5,272 bases of DNA from an uncultured Verrucomicrobiota bacterium (lineage in GTDB: Bacteria; Verrucomicrobiota; Kiritimatiellia; RFP12; UBA1067). Location: assembly GCA_945487985.1 (NCBI GenBank), contig CALYTX010000109.1, positions 1-5,272 on the forward strand, in the 5' to 3' direction. Each line of letters starts with the position of its first letter. The first letter of the stretch is position 1. Below the pieces are notes generated by a model that made no database searches, was not told the origin of the DNA, and saw only the letters and a list, made by a program, of their open reading frames with translations. Both the position numbers and the translations under genes were made by a program. Shown piece after piece: positions 1-5,272 of the stretch.

Positions 1-375
1 CGGCGTATGCGAGTCGGACCCGAGCAACGTCGTTCCCGGCTTGCCGAAGCGTTCAAGGTGAAGCTGGTGGCAAATGCCGTTTCCGCACTTGGAGTAGACA
101 ATACCGTATTTCTTCGCAATCGTCTGCAAAAAATCGTGGTCGTCGGCATTCTCAAAGCCGATTTGAACGGTATTATGGTCGACATACGAGACGGAAAGCT
201 GCGTCTTGACGCGCTTTACGCCCATCGATTCGAACTGCAAATAGGCCATCGTGCCAGTAGCATCCTGCGTCAGGGTTTGGTCGATGCGAATTCCAAGTTC
301 AGAATCGACGGCAGGATCGCCCTCGACGAGATGGGCGGCAAGAATTTTTTCGACTACATTTTGAGGCTTATTCAT
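1..375 (-). CDS. Aconitate hydratase, Aquifex-type, N-terminal 125 residues (gene continues past left edge)
   Basis: Translating the minus strand from the ATG at 375 gives 125 residues with no stop before the window edge. Aconitase interconverts citrate and isocitrate in the TCA cycle using a [4Fe-4S] cluster in the cytoplasm. Visible family signatures are DQTLTQDATGTMAYLQFE (residues 32-49), YVDHN (65-69, the conserved Asp-His-Asn), GNGICHQLHLERF (98-110) and LLGSDSHTP (117-125, Ser-Asp-Ser-His active-site segment). The spacing and wording match the roughly 640-residue Aquifex-type aconitases better than the longer AcnA or AcnB enzymes, or LeuC. The cluster-binding cysteines lie beyond the edge, so they cannot be checked. 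The start is supported by a strong AAGGAG site 6 bases upstream. It is probably the last visible gene of the hisB-hisA-peptidase operon, 11 bases after the peptidase stop. A homoaconitase or isopropylmalate dehydratase large subunit is the less likely alternative. Confidence 0.9.
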   Translation of the reverse strand, partial: MNKPQNVVEKILAAHLVEGDPAVDSELGIRIDQTLTQDATGTMAYLQFESMGVKRVKTQLSVSYVDHNTVQIGFENADDHDFLQTIAKKYGIVYSKCGNGICHQLHLERFGKPGTTLLGSDSHTP

Positions 376-381
376 AATTGT

Positions 382-387
382 CTCCTT
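382..387 (-). promoter_or_regulatory. Ribosome binding site of the aconitase gene
   Basis: Read on the minus strand, AAGGAG lies 6 bases before the ATG at 375. It overlaps the TAA stop codon (387-389) of the peptidase gene. This is the strongest Shine-Dalgarno match in the window and fixes the aconitase start. The overlap suggests ribosomes ending on the peptidase can load directly onto the next gene. Confidence 0.85.
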
Positions 388-1625
388 TACTTCGGCAAAA
401 CCCAGCTTGCCGAACGGTTTTCGAATCGGAAAATAGAGTTAGCGACATCGCGGACCTCGTCGGCCGTGACCTTGCGGATTGCTTCGACCTGTTCATCAAC
501 GGAAATTATCCGCCCGAAACGCATCATCGAAGCACCGTGGAGAAACAGCTTGGAAAGCAGCCTTTCGTGCGACAGACGGAAGTTCCCGCAGAGGAATTCC
601 TTGGTGCGGTCCAACTCCTCGCGAGGGACTTTCTTCGAGCAAACCTTTTTGATTTCGCGTTCAATCGTCGATAGCAACACATCGCGTTTGGACGCGTCGA
701 ATCCTGCCTGGATGATGAACATGCCGACATCGGACATCAGCGATATCCGCGAACCGATATCATAACTCAAGGCACGATTCTCGCGCACTTCTTGGAAAAG
801 ACGGCTCGACATTCCACGCCCGAGAATTCCATCGAGCACAACCGCGGCGTATTTGCGTCCATCCGCGGCGCCGAAGGTTCGGAAGCCAAGCGCCAGTTGC
901 GCCTGCTGCACATCTTTGGCGACGGTGATTTCAGGCACGACAGAACCGAACTTGCCCAAAGTTGCGGCGGCCGAAGGCTTGCGCCGAGATTTCCGCCCTG
1001 TACGTCCGAGCAACTTTTCGATGAGGCTCGCCGCCTCATTCACGTCGAAGCGTCCAGCAACAACCGCCACCGTCCGCTCGGGCGTGTAATGCGATTTCAT
1101 ATAAGCCCGGAGCTGTCCGGGAACCATCTTCGAAAGCGATTGCGCCGTTCCGGCGATGGGCTCGCCTATCTGATTGCCGGCGAAAAGCGCGCGCTGGAGA
1201 TTTTCCACCACTACCTGCTCTGGATCGTCGGCGCACATCTTTATTTCCTCGACGATTACCTTGCGCTCTCGGGCAAATTCATCGTCATCGATTTCGGCAT
1301 TCAAATACATATCCGAAAGAATGTCTACGGCCTCACCAAGATACTCGAAAGGCATGTGGGTGTAGTAGATGGTTGCTTCTTCGCTGGTGCAAGCGTTGAA
1401 ATTACCGCCCCGGCCTTCGATAGCGCGCGTAATATCGATGCTCTTGCGCGATGGCGTTCCCTTGAAGAGCATGTGCTCTATGAAATGGGAAATGCCGGCA
1501 GTGCGCGCAGTCTCGTGTCGAGAACCAGACGAAACAAATAGACCGAAAGCAACCGATTCCGCCTCGCAGGGAACAAACACTGCCTTGAGACCGTTGCGAA
1601 AGGTTTTAATCGCGATGTCTTGCAT
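387..1625 (-). CDS. M16-family zinc metallopeptidase (processing-peptidase-like), 412 aa
   Basis: This is a complete single-chain M16 peptidase of about the usual length (400-430 aa) for bacterial relatives of mitochondrial processing peptidase beta. The N-terminal half holds the inverted zinc motif HFIEH (His47, Glu50 catalytic base, His51) and the third ligand Glu127 in VIVEEIKM, 76 residues after His51. The C-terminal half carries the family's SRLFQEVREN segment (274-283) and Tyr288 of the conserved Arg/Tyr substrate-binding region. A basic linker rich in Arg and Lys (about 207-217) separates the halves. There is no signal peptide or membrane segment, so it is probably cytoplasmic. All catalytic residues are present, so it should be an active peptidase and not the inactive partner type; its substrate is unknown. 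I chose the ATG at 1625 because family homology begins about there, 5 bases after hisA. An in-frame ATG at 1670 would overlap hisA by 40 bases and add 15 unsupported residues. No clear Shine-Dalgarno precedes 1625. Confidence 0.93.
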   Translation of the reverse strand: MQDIAIKTFRNGLKAVFVPCEAESVAFGLFVSSGSRHETARTAGISHFIEHMLFKGTPSRKSIDITRAIEGRGGNFNACTSEEATIYYTHMPFEYLGEAVDILSDMYLNAEIDDDEFARERKVIVEEIKMCADDPEQVVVENLQRALFAGNQIGEPIAGTAQSLSKMVPGQLRAYMKSHYTPERTVAVVAGRFDVNEAASLIEKLLGRTGRKSRRKPSAAATLGKFGSVVPEITVAKDVQQAQLALGFRTFGAADGRKYAAVVLDGILGRGMSSRLFQEVRENRALSYDIGSRISLMSDVGMFIIQAGFDASKRDVLLSTIEREIKKVCSKKVPREELDRTKEFLCGNFRLSHERLLSKLFLHGASMMRFGRIISVDEQVEAIRKVTADEVRDVANSIFRFENRSASWVLPK

Positions 1626-1630
1626 GGCAG

Positions 1631-2356
1631 TTAGAGCGCGGCCAAATTCATTTCGCGCAGCGTTGTGCACTCATCGTAAAGTGCCTTGCCGACAATCGCC
1701 GCGCGCAGATTAGCCCTTTCTAACGCCTTGAGATTTTGAATATCGTAAGGCGAGCTGATGCCGCCCGAGGCCGTAATCTCGCACCCCGATGCCGCATCGC
1801 AAATCGAAGCCATCTGGCTTAAGTTGGGCCCGCCCAGCATGCCGTCCGTCGCCGTATCAGTGTAAACTATCGTTTTGATGCCGATTTTAGCTACCGCCGA
1901 GGCGAGATCGACCGCCTTGACTTGAGTCGTTTCCACCCAACCCTTTGTTTGTACAAAACCGTTGCGGGCATCAATCCCCACGGCGATTTTCTCGCCGAAC
2001 TCTTCATACGCGGCAGTGAGAAACTCCGGGTCCTCAAGCGCGGCCGAACCGATTATCGCGCGAGCAGCCCCAGATTCGATTACTGTCCGAAGGCAGTCCA
2101 TATTGCGAATTCCACCGCCGACCTCCACTGGGCCGCGGAAAGCTTCGATAATCCGGCAGATGACTTGTGCATGCCTTGGCTCGCCAGCGAACGCGCCGTC
2201 GAGATCAACCACATGCAGTTCGCTCGCGCCCTGATCGGCCCAGGCGCGAGCCTGGTCGGCGGGATCATCGCCGTAGACAGTAACATCGTCTGCCCGCCCC
2301 TGCCGCAGTCGCACGCATTTTCCGTCCTTGAGATCAATTGCTGGAATTATGACCAT
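1631..2356 (-). CDS. hisA: HisA, ProFAR isomerase of histidine biosynthesis (241 aa)
   Basis: HisA performs the Amadori rearrangement of N'-formimino-5-aminoimidazole carboxamide ribotide (ProFAR) to PRFAR in histidine synthesis. It is a cytoplasmic (beta/alpha)8 barrel. At 241 residues it has the normal full length. The first catalytic Asp8 lies in IPAIDLKDGKCVRL, the second, Asp129, in AVGIDARNG. Phosphate-binding and barrel signatures follow: VEVGGGIRN (78-86), YTDTATDGMLGGPN (165-178), ASGGISS (196-202) and AIVGKALY (220-227). HisF and the dual-function PriA are relatives, but the start, the aspartate contexts and the TDTATDGML segment favour HisA; actinobacterial PriA is not excluded by sequence alone. 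A modest AAAAGG site lies 5 bases before the ATG. It sits 38 bases after hisB, with no hisH between them, and 5 bases before the peptidase gene, so all are likely co-transcribed. Confidence 0.96.
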   Translation of the reverse strand: MVIIPAIDLKDGKCVRLRQGRADDVTVYGDDPADQARAWADQGASELHVVDLDGAFAGEPRHAQVICRIIEAFRGPVEVGGGIRNMDCLRTVIESGAARAIIGSAALEDPEFLTAAYEEFGEKIAVGIDARNGFVQTKGWVETTQVKAVDLASAVAKIGIKTIVYTDTATDGMLGGPNLSQMASICDAASGCEITASGGISSPYDIQNLKALERANLRAAIVGKALYDECTTLREMNLAAL

Positions 2357-2394
2357 AAAACCCTTTTCACTTCATCCTTTTCAACCTGCGGAAT

Positions 2395-2979
2395 TCAGAT
2401 TACGCCCTTTGATGAGGGGACGCCCTTCTCGCGGGTATCGATCGCTACTGCAGCCCTGAAAGCGCGCGCAAAGCTCTTGAAAAACCCTTCGGCAACATGA
2501 TGTGCTTCATCGCCGTAAATCTGGCGCAGATGGATATTGCTACGCGATTCGACACTCACCGCGCGGAAAAATTCTTCCAGAAGCTTGATCTCGAAATCAC
2601 GCACCATCATGTGCTTCATCGGAGAGCTCATAACCATGAACGGACGCCCCCCAAGATCGATTGACGCCTCGCACAAGGCTTCATCCATCGGCACGGAAGC
2701 GAAACCGTAACGGACGATTCCGCGGCGTTCGCCGAGCGCGCGGTCGATGGCCTGGCCAAGTACGAGACCGGTATCTTCCACCGTGTGATGGTAGTCGACA
2801 TCAAGATCACCCTCAACCTTCACATCGAGATCTACAAGCGCGTGTTTTTTGAAAAGCTCGAGCATATGGTTGAAGAAACCAATGCCAGTGTCAACGGTTC
2901 CTTCGCCCGAACCGTCAAGGGCAAGACGCAAAGAAATGCGCGTCTCCTTGGTGTTGCGTTCAATCGCTGATTTTCTCAT
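2395..2979 (-). CDS. hisB: HisB, imidazoleglycerol-phosphate dehydratase (194 aa, monofunctional)
   Basis: This enzyme dehydrates imidazoleglycerol phosphate to imidazoleacetol phosphate using two Mn ions, in the cytoplasm. The 194-residue length matches the monofunctional enzyme. The N-terminal histidinol-phosphatase domain of the fused enterobacterial HisB is absent. The duplicated metal-binding halves are visible: GFFNHML (34-40, His38), KKHALVDL (44-51), YHHTVEDTG (63-71, His64, His65, Glu68), then DEAL (99-102), DLGGRP (108-113), NIH (148-150), HHVAEGFFK (160-168, His160, His161, Glu164) and the C-terminal SSKGVI. The ATG at 2979 is supported by homology beginning at residue 3 (KSAIERNTKETRI) and by GAGGA 9 bases upstream. 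It is the first gene after the extended -10 promoter, so it heads the unit that continues through hisA. No residue known to be essential appears to be missing. Confidence 0.97.
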   Translation of the reverse strand: MRKSAIERNTKETRISLRLALDGSGEGTVDTGIGFFNHMLELFKKHALVDLDVKVEGDLDVDYHHTVEDTGLVLGQAIDRALGERRGIVRYGFASVPMDEALCEASIDLGGRPFMVMSSPMKHMMVRDFEIKLLEEFFRAVSVESRSNIHLRQIYGDEAHHVAEGFFKSFARAFRAAVAIDTREKGVPSSKGVI

Positions 2980-2988
2980 GCAGTATCG

Positions 2989-2993
2989 TCCTC
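2989..2993 (-). promoter_or_regulatory. Ribosome binding site of hisB
   Basis: On the minus strand GAGGA lies 9 bases before the hisB ATG at 2979, within AAGAGGAC. Spacing and sequence are normal and support the chosen start. It lies only a few bases inside the inferred transcript start, so the leader is very short. Confidence 0.75.
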
Positions 2994-3002
2994 TTATTTA
3001 GA

Positions 3003-3011
3003 ATTATACCA
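3003..3011 (-). promoter_or_regulatory. Extended -10 promoter for the hisB-hisA unit
   Basis: The minus strand reads TGGTATAAT here: a perfect TATAAT hexamer at 3008-3003 preceded by the TG of an extended -10 element. Seventeen bases upstream the sequence is GGGCGC, a poor -35, which fits a sigma-70-type promoter that relies on the extended -10. Transcription would start near 2996, giving a leader of about 17 bases before hisB. The site sits just past the gap terminator, exactly where a new unit is needed. It is a motif-based prediction. Confidence 0.7.
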
Positions 3012-3045
3012 TATTTGCCGCAAACGCGCCCAGCCATCCGCTTCG

Positions 3046-3089
3046 AAACAAGAAACAAGAAGCCCCGGGAAACCCCGGAGCTTCTTGTT
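3046..3089 (-). terminator. Intrinsic terminator after gap
   Basis: Read on the minus strand, this is a GC-rich 8-bp core hairpin (3081-3074 pairing with 3069-3062) with a GUUU tetraloop. It is followed by a tail with 12 T in 17 bases (3061-3045). An A-rich stretch before the core can pair with the start of the tail and extend the stem to 16 bp. One position (3079 with 3064) is a U-G wobble on the minus-strand RNA but a C-A mismatch on the plus-strand RNA, so the structure is built for minus-strand transcripts. It begins 22 bases past the gap stop codon and ends the rpsA-rpmB-gap unit before the his promoter. Confidence 0.9.
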
Positions 3090-3111
3090 CATGCGATTGA
3101 ATCCGCACTTC

Positions 3112-4128
3112 TTACTTGGCCGCAATCACGCGGGCCATCTCAACAACCTTGTTGGAATAGCCCCATTCGTTATCGTACCACGCGCAGACCTTGACAAAGG
3201 TCGGATCGAGCTGAATGCCAGCCTTGACATCGAAGACGGAAGTTTTGGACTCGTTACGGAAGTCGGTCGAAACGACGGCTTCGTCGGTGTAGCCCAAGAC
3301 GCCCTTGAGACCACCCTCGCAAACACACTTCTCGGAGGCAGCCTTCATCGCCGCGCAGATCTCTTCGTAAGTAGCCGGCTTCTCGAGTTCGGCCGTGAGG
3401 TCGACGAACGAGACATCCGAAGTAGGAACGCGAACCGACATGCCCGTGAGCTTGCCGTTGAGAGCAGGCAACACCTTGCCGACGGCCTTGGCCGCGCCGG
3501 TGGAGGACGGGATCATGTTCTCGAGAATGCCGCGACCACCGCGCCAATCCTTCTTGGACGGGCCGTCAACCGTCTTCTGCGTCGCCGTAGCGGCGTGAAT
3601 CGTGGTCATGAGACCGCGCTTGATACCGAAAGTGTCGTTGAGCACCTTCGAGATCGGCGCAAGGCAGTTCGTCGTGCACGAAGCGTTCGAGATGATGTCC
3701 TGACCAGCGTAGGTAGTGTGGTTGACACCATAGACGAACATCGGAGTCGCATCCTTAGAGGGAGCGGACATGATGACCTTCTTGGCACCAGCCGTGATGT
3801 GCTGGCGAGCCTTCTCGTCGGTGAGGAAGAGACCAGTCGATTCAACGACGATCTCAGCGCCGACTTCGTTCCACTTCAGCTGAGTCGGGTCCTTCTCAGC
3901 CGTGAGGCGAATCTTCTTGCCGTCAACAATCATCGTCGAGCCCTCGACGGTGATGTCGTGCTTGAAGGTGCCGTGCACGGAGTCGTACTTGAGCATATAG
4001 GCGAGATAGTCGGGATCGAGCAAATCGTTGATGCCGACGACTTCGACGTCATTGAAGTTCTCGACTGCCGCGCGGAAAACCATGCGGCCGATGCGGCCGA
4101 AGCCGTTGATGCCAATCTTGATAGCCAT
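3112..4128 (-). CDS. gap: Glyceraldehyde-3-phosphate dehydrogenase, type I (338 aa)
   Basis: The enzyme oxidises and phosphorylates glyceraldehyde 3-phosphate to 1,3-bisphosphoglycerate with NAD+ in glycolysis; it is a cytoplasmic homotetramer. The Rossmann domain opens with INGFGRIGR (7-15) and has Asp35 at the end of the second strand, which in this family favours NAD over NADP. The catalytic domain holds SNASCTTNC (147-155, catalytic Cys151) and His178 in TTIHAATATQ. The DGPSKKDWRGGRG segment (188-200) and SSTGAAKAVGKVLP (208-221) are GapA-like. The C-terminus has WYDNEWGYSNKV (317-328). Compared with my memory of E. coli GapA (331 aa), residues 267-271 (KCVCE) look like a five-residue insertion. 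The start is supported by AAGGA 8 bases before the ATG and by homology from residue 2. It follows rpmB by 50 bases and is followed by a strong terminator. A long open frame on the opposite strand is a by-product of its biased codon use. Confidence 0.98.
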   Translation of the reverse strand: MAIKIGINGFGRIGRMVFRAAVENFNDVEVVGINDLLDPDYLAYMLKYDSVHGTFKHDITVEGSTMIVDGKKIRLTAEKDPTQLKWNEVGAEIVVESTGLFLTDEKARQHITAGAKKVIMSAPSKDATPMFVYGVNHTTYAGQDIISNASCTTNCLAPISKVLNDTFGIKRGLMTTIHAATATQKTVDGPSKKDWRGGRGILENMIPSSTGAAKAVGKVLPALNGKLTGMSVRVPTSDVSFVDLTAELEKPATYEEICAAMKAASEKCVCEGGLKGVLGYTDEAVVSTDFRNESKTSVFDVKAGIQLDPTFVKVCAWYDNEWGYSNKVVEMARVIAAK

Positions 4129-4136
4129 TGTTTTGT

Positions 4137-4141
4137 TCCTT
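4137..4141 (-). promoter_or_regulatory. Ribosome binding site of gap in an A-rich leader
   Basis: AAGGA lies 8 bases before the gap ATG at 4128 on the minus strand. The surrounding stretch (about 4129-4155) is almost entirely A and C with few G or T, so it should be unstructured. That fits efficient initiation of an abundant enzyme. No convincing promoter was found in the 50-base rpmB-gap gap, although a TAAAAT hexamer near 4157-4162 without a good -35 cannot be fully excluded. Confidence 0.75.
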
Positions 4142-4178
4142 GTTTTTGTTGTTGATTTTACCGAAGTGCTTTATCGCC

Positions 4179-4409
4179 TCAGGCTTTAGCGACCTTGCCG
4201 TTCTTCAGGCAACGAGTGCAAACGCACATGCGCTTGACATTGCCTTTGCCGTCGGTCGTGCGAACCGAGTGAAGATTAGGCAGAAAGCGACGCTTGGTGA
4301 TGCCGGTGGTGTGCAAACCGATGCCGCCTTTGTATTTAGGCGAACCCTTGCGGACGACGACATTGCCGACCGAAGGCCCCTTGCCGCAAATATCACAGAC
4401 TCTGGACAT
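4179..4409 (-). CDS. rpmB: 50S ribosomal protein L28, zinc-binding form (76 aa)
   Basis: L28 is a small protein of the large ribosomal subunit. The sequence begins MSRVCDICGKGP and has the typical basic body with HTTGITKRRFLPNLHSVR (33-50). Two CxxC pairs, Cys5/Cys8 and Cys64/Cys67, form the zinc site of the 'C+' version of this protein; Cys62 is an extra cysteine next to the second pair. Many bacteria keep a cysteine-free paralogue for zinc starvation, but none is seen here. The length matches the family. AAAGGA with the core AGGA 8 bases before the ATG at 4409 supports the start. The gene lies 27 bases after rpsA and 50 bases before gap, so the three are probably one transcript. Confidence 0.97.
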   Translation of the reverse strand: MSRVCDICGKGPSVGNVVVRKGSPKYKGGIGLHTTGITKRRFLPNLHSVRTTDGKGNVKRMCVCTRCLKNGKVAKA

Positions 4410-4436
4410 TTTTCCGTTCCTTTCGTTGGAGATCCG

Positions 4437-5272
4437 TTAGTTGCCGGGCGTCCACTCGGACGATGCAAACGCATTGTCGAACGCCGCGCCCAAACCGCCG
4501 AGATTCTCGCTGCCGGCAGACTTAACGCCAGAGGAAGCGGCGGCCTCGCCATCGACCTCGGCGGTAAGCGCCTTGATCTCGTCTTCGCTCATCGACATCG
4601 CACGGATCGAAAGACCAATGCGACGCTCGCCGCGATCGACCTTGACCACGCGAGCCTCGACCTCCTGGCCGACTTCCAGAGCGTCCTTGACCTTGTCCAC
4701 GCGCTGGTCGGAGATTTGCGAGATGTGCACCAAACCGTCGACGCCATCTTCCAATTCGACAAATGCGCCGAAGGAAGCAATCTTCGAGACCTTGCCCTTG
4801 ACAACGCTGCCAACGGCGTACTTCGAGGCAATCTCCGTCCACGGATCAGGCTGAGCCTGCTTGAGGCTGAGCGAGATACGCTGCTCTTTCGGATTGACAT
4901 CGAGCACGACCGCTTCCACTTCCTGGCCCTTCTGCAGGCACTCGGAAGGATGGTTGATCTTGCGCGTCCAGCTCATATCGCTGACATGAATCATACCATC
5001 GATACCCTCTTCGAGCTCGATAAACGCGCCGTAGTTCGTGAAGTTGCGAACCTTGCCCTTGACCTTCGAGCCGACCGGGAAGCGATCCTGCACGGTATCC
5101 CAAGGATTGACCTGCGTCTCACGAATCGACAGGGCGATCTTCTGGTTGGTAACGTCAATATCCTTGACGACAACCTGAACCTCATCACCGACGGAGAGGA
5201 TAGCGCTGGCGCGGGCTACACGCTGGGTCCGGCTGAACTCGGTAAGGTGAGGCGAGCCCTCGATGCCAGGGC
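4437..5272 (-). CDS. rpsA: 30S ribosomal protein S1, C-terminal part (5' end beyond right edge)
   Basis: S1 binds mRNA and delivers it to the 30S subunit. The frame is open from the right edge to the TAA at 4437-4439 and encodes about 278 residues. It contains part of one S1 RNA-binding repeat (upstream of about 5118, ending DIDVTNQKIALSIRE), a full repeat at about 5072-4860 (VKGKVRNFTNYGAFIELE, then GMIHVSDMSW) and another at about 4811-4602 (VKGKVSKIASFGAFVELE, then GLVHISQIS). The linkers NPWDTV and DPWTEI between repeats are typical of true S1. A 54-residue tail rich in Ala, Gly, Ser and acidic residues follows, ending FASSEWTPGN. A GTG at 5093 is an internal valine (DTVQDRFPVG), not a start. 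Other multi-repeat S1-domain proteins are possible, but the repeat wording and the neighbouring rpmB favour RpsA. Confidence 0.93.
   Translation of the reverse strand, partial: PGIEGSPHLTEFSRTQRVARASAILSVGDEVQVVVKDIDVTNQKIALSIRETQVNPWDTVQDRFPVGSKVKGKVRNFTNYGAFIELEEGIDGMIHVSDMSWTRKINHPSECLQKGQEVEAVVLDVNPKEQRISLSLKQAQPDPWTEIASKYAVGSVVKGKVSKIASFGAFVELEDGVDGLVHISQISDQRVDKVKDALEVGQEVEARVVKVDRGERRIGLSIRAMSMSEDEIKALTAEVDGEAAASSGVKSAGSENLGGLGAAFDNAFASSEWTPGN

Noticed and set aside
7..765. A 252-codon plus-strand open frame at the left end
   Set aside because: It spans antisense to both the aconitase and the peptidase genes and their junction, and its translation resembles no family. It is a shadow of the real genes.
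792..1541. A 249-codon plus-strand open frame opposite the peptidase gene
   Set aside because: The minus strand here encodes a clear M16 peptidase with intact motifs, and the antisense translation shows no domain.
2369..2377. A minimal start-Lys-stop frame (ATGAAGTGA) between hisB and hisA on the minus strand
   Set aside because: Such a short frame arises by chance; the upstream purine run is too close to the ATG for good initiation and nothing suggests attenuation.
1922..2500. A 192-codon plus-strand open frame opposite hisA and the end of hisB
   Set aside because: It crosses two convincing genes in antisense and has no recognisable content.
3085..4155. A 356-codon open frame on the plus strand opposite gap
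   Set aside because: It lies almost entirely antisense to a certain GAPDH gene. Its product is rich in Arg, Leu, Val and Asp with no recognisable fold, as expected from mirroring strongly biased codons. It has no supporting ribosome binding site.
4129..4178. A possible promoter between rpmB and gap
   Set aside because: A TAAAAT hexamer is present but no acceptable -35 or extended -10 accompanies it, so it was not annotated separately.
4437..5093. A separate S1-domain protein starting at the GTG at 5093
   Set aside because: The same frame stays open to the right edge and encodes another S1 repeat and the NPWDTV linker, so this is the end of a longer S1 gene.

Overview
This window carries a compact bacterial chromosomal stretch in which every gene I can support lies on the minus strand, so transcription runs from high to low coordinates. 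In reading order these are the 3' end of rpsA (ribosomal protein S1), rpmB (L28), gap (type I glyceraldehyde-3-phosphate dehydrogenase), an intrinsic terminator, a promoter, hisB, hisA, an M16-family zinc peptidase, and the 5' end of an aconitate hydratase gene that runs off the left edge. There are no RNA genes, mobile elements, CRISPR arrays or phage genes. No intergenic gap exceeds about 135 bases.

The window divides into two transcription units. The right-hand unit (rpsA-rpmB-gap, about 3112-5272) has short gaps, good Shine-Dalgarno sites and products that are normally abundant: translation machinery plus central glycolysis. It ends at a strong GC-rich hairpin with a U-rich tail on the minus strand (3046-3089). 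The left-hand unit starts at a TGnTATAAT extended -10 promoter (3003-3011), only about 40 bases past that terminator. It contains hisB and hisA (two steps of histidine biosynthesis), the M16 peptidase 5 bases after hisA, and the aconitase gene 11 bases after the peptidase. The inferred leader is about 17 bases, too short for a histidine leader-peptide attenuator.

The organism is a bacterium of moderate GC content with ordinary GTG/ATG starts and Shine-Dalgarno sites. GAPDH resembles the GapA clade, L28 is the cysteine-containing zinc-binding form, and the aconitase resembles the shorter 'Aquifex-type' family found in several phyla. These traits do not fix the phylum. The uncommon gene order (hisB-hisA without hisH or hisF, followed by a peptidase and an aconitase) suggests a lineage away from the standard models, but that is inference.

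I found no credible new biological system. The points worth a second look are modest: the mixed hisB-hisA-M16-acn operon, a five-residue Cys-x-Cys insertion in GAPDH, the closely spaced terminator and promoter with a tandem heptamer, and the probable translational coupling of hisA to the peptidase gene.
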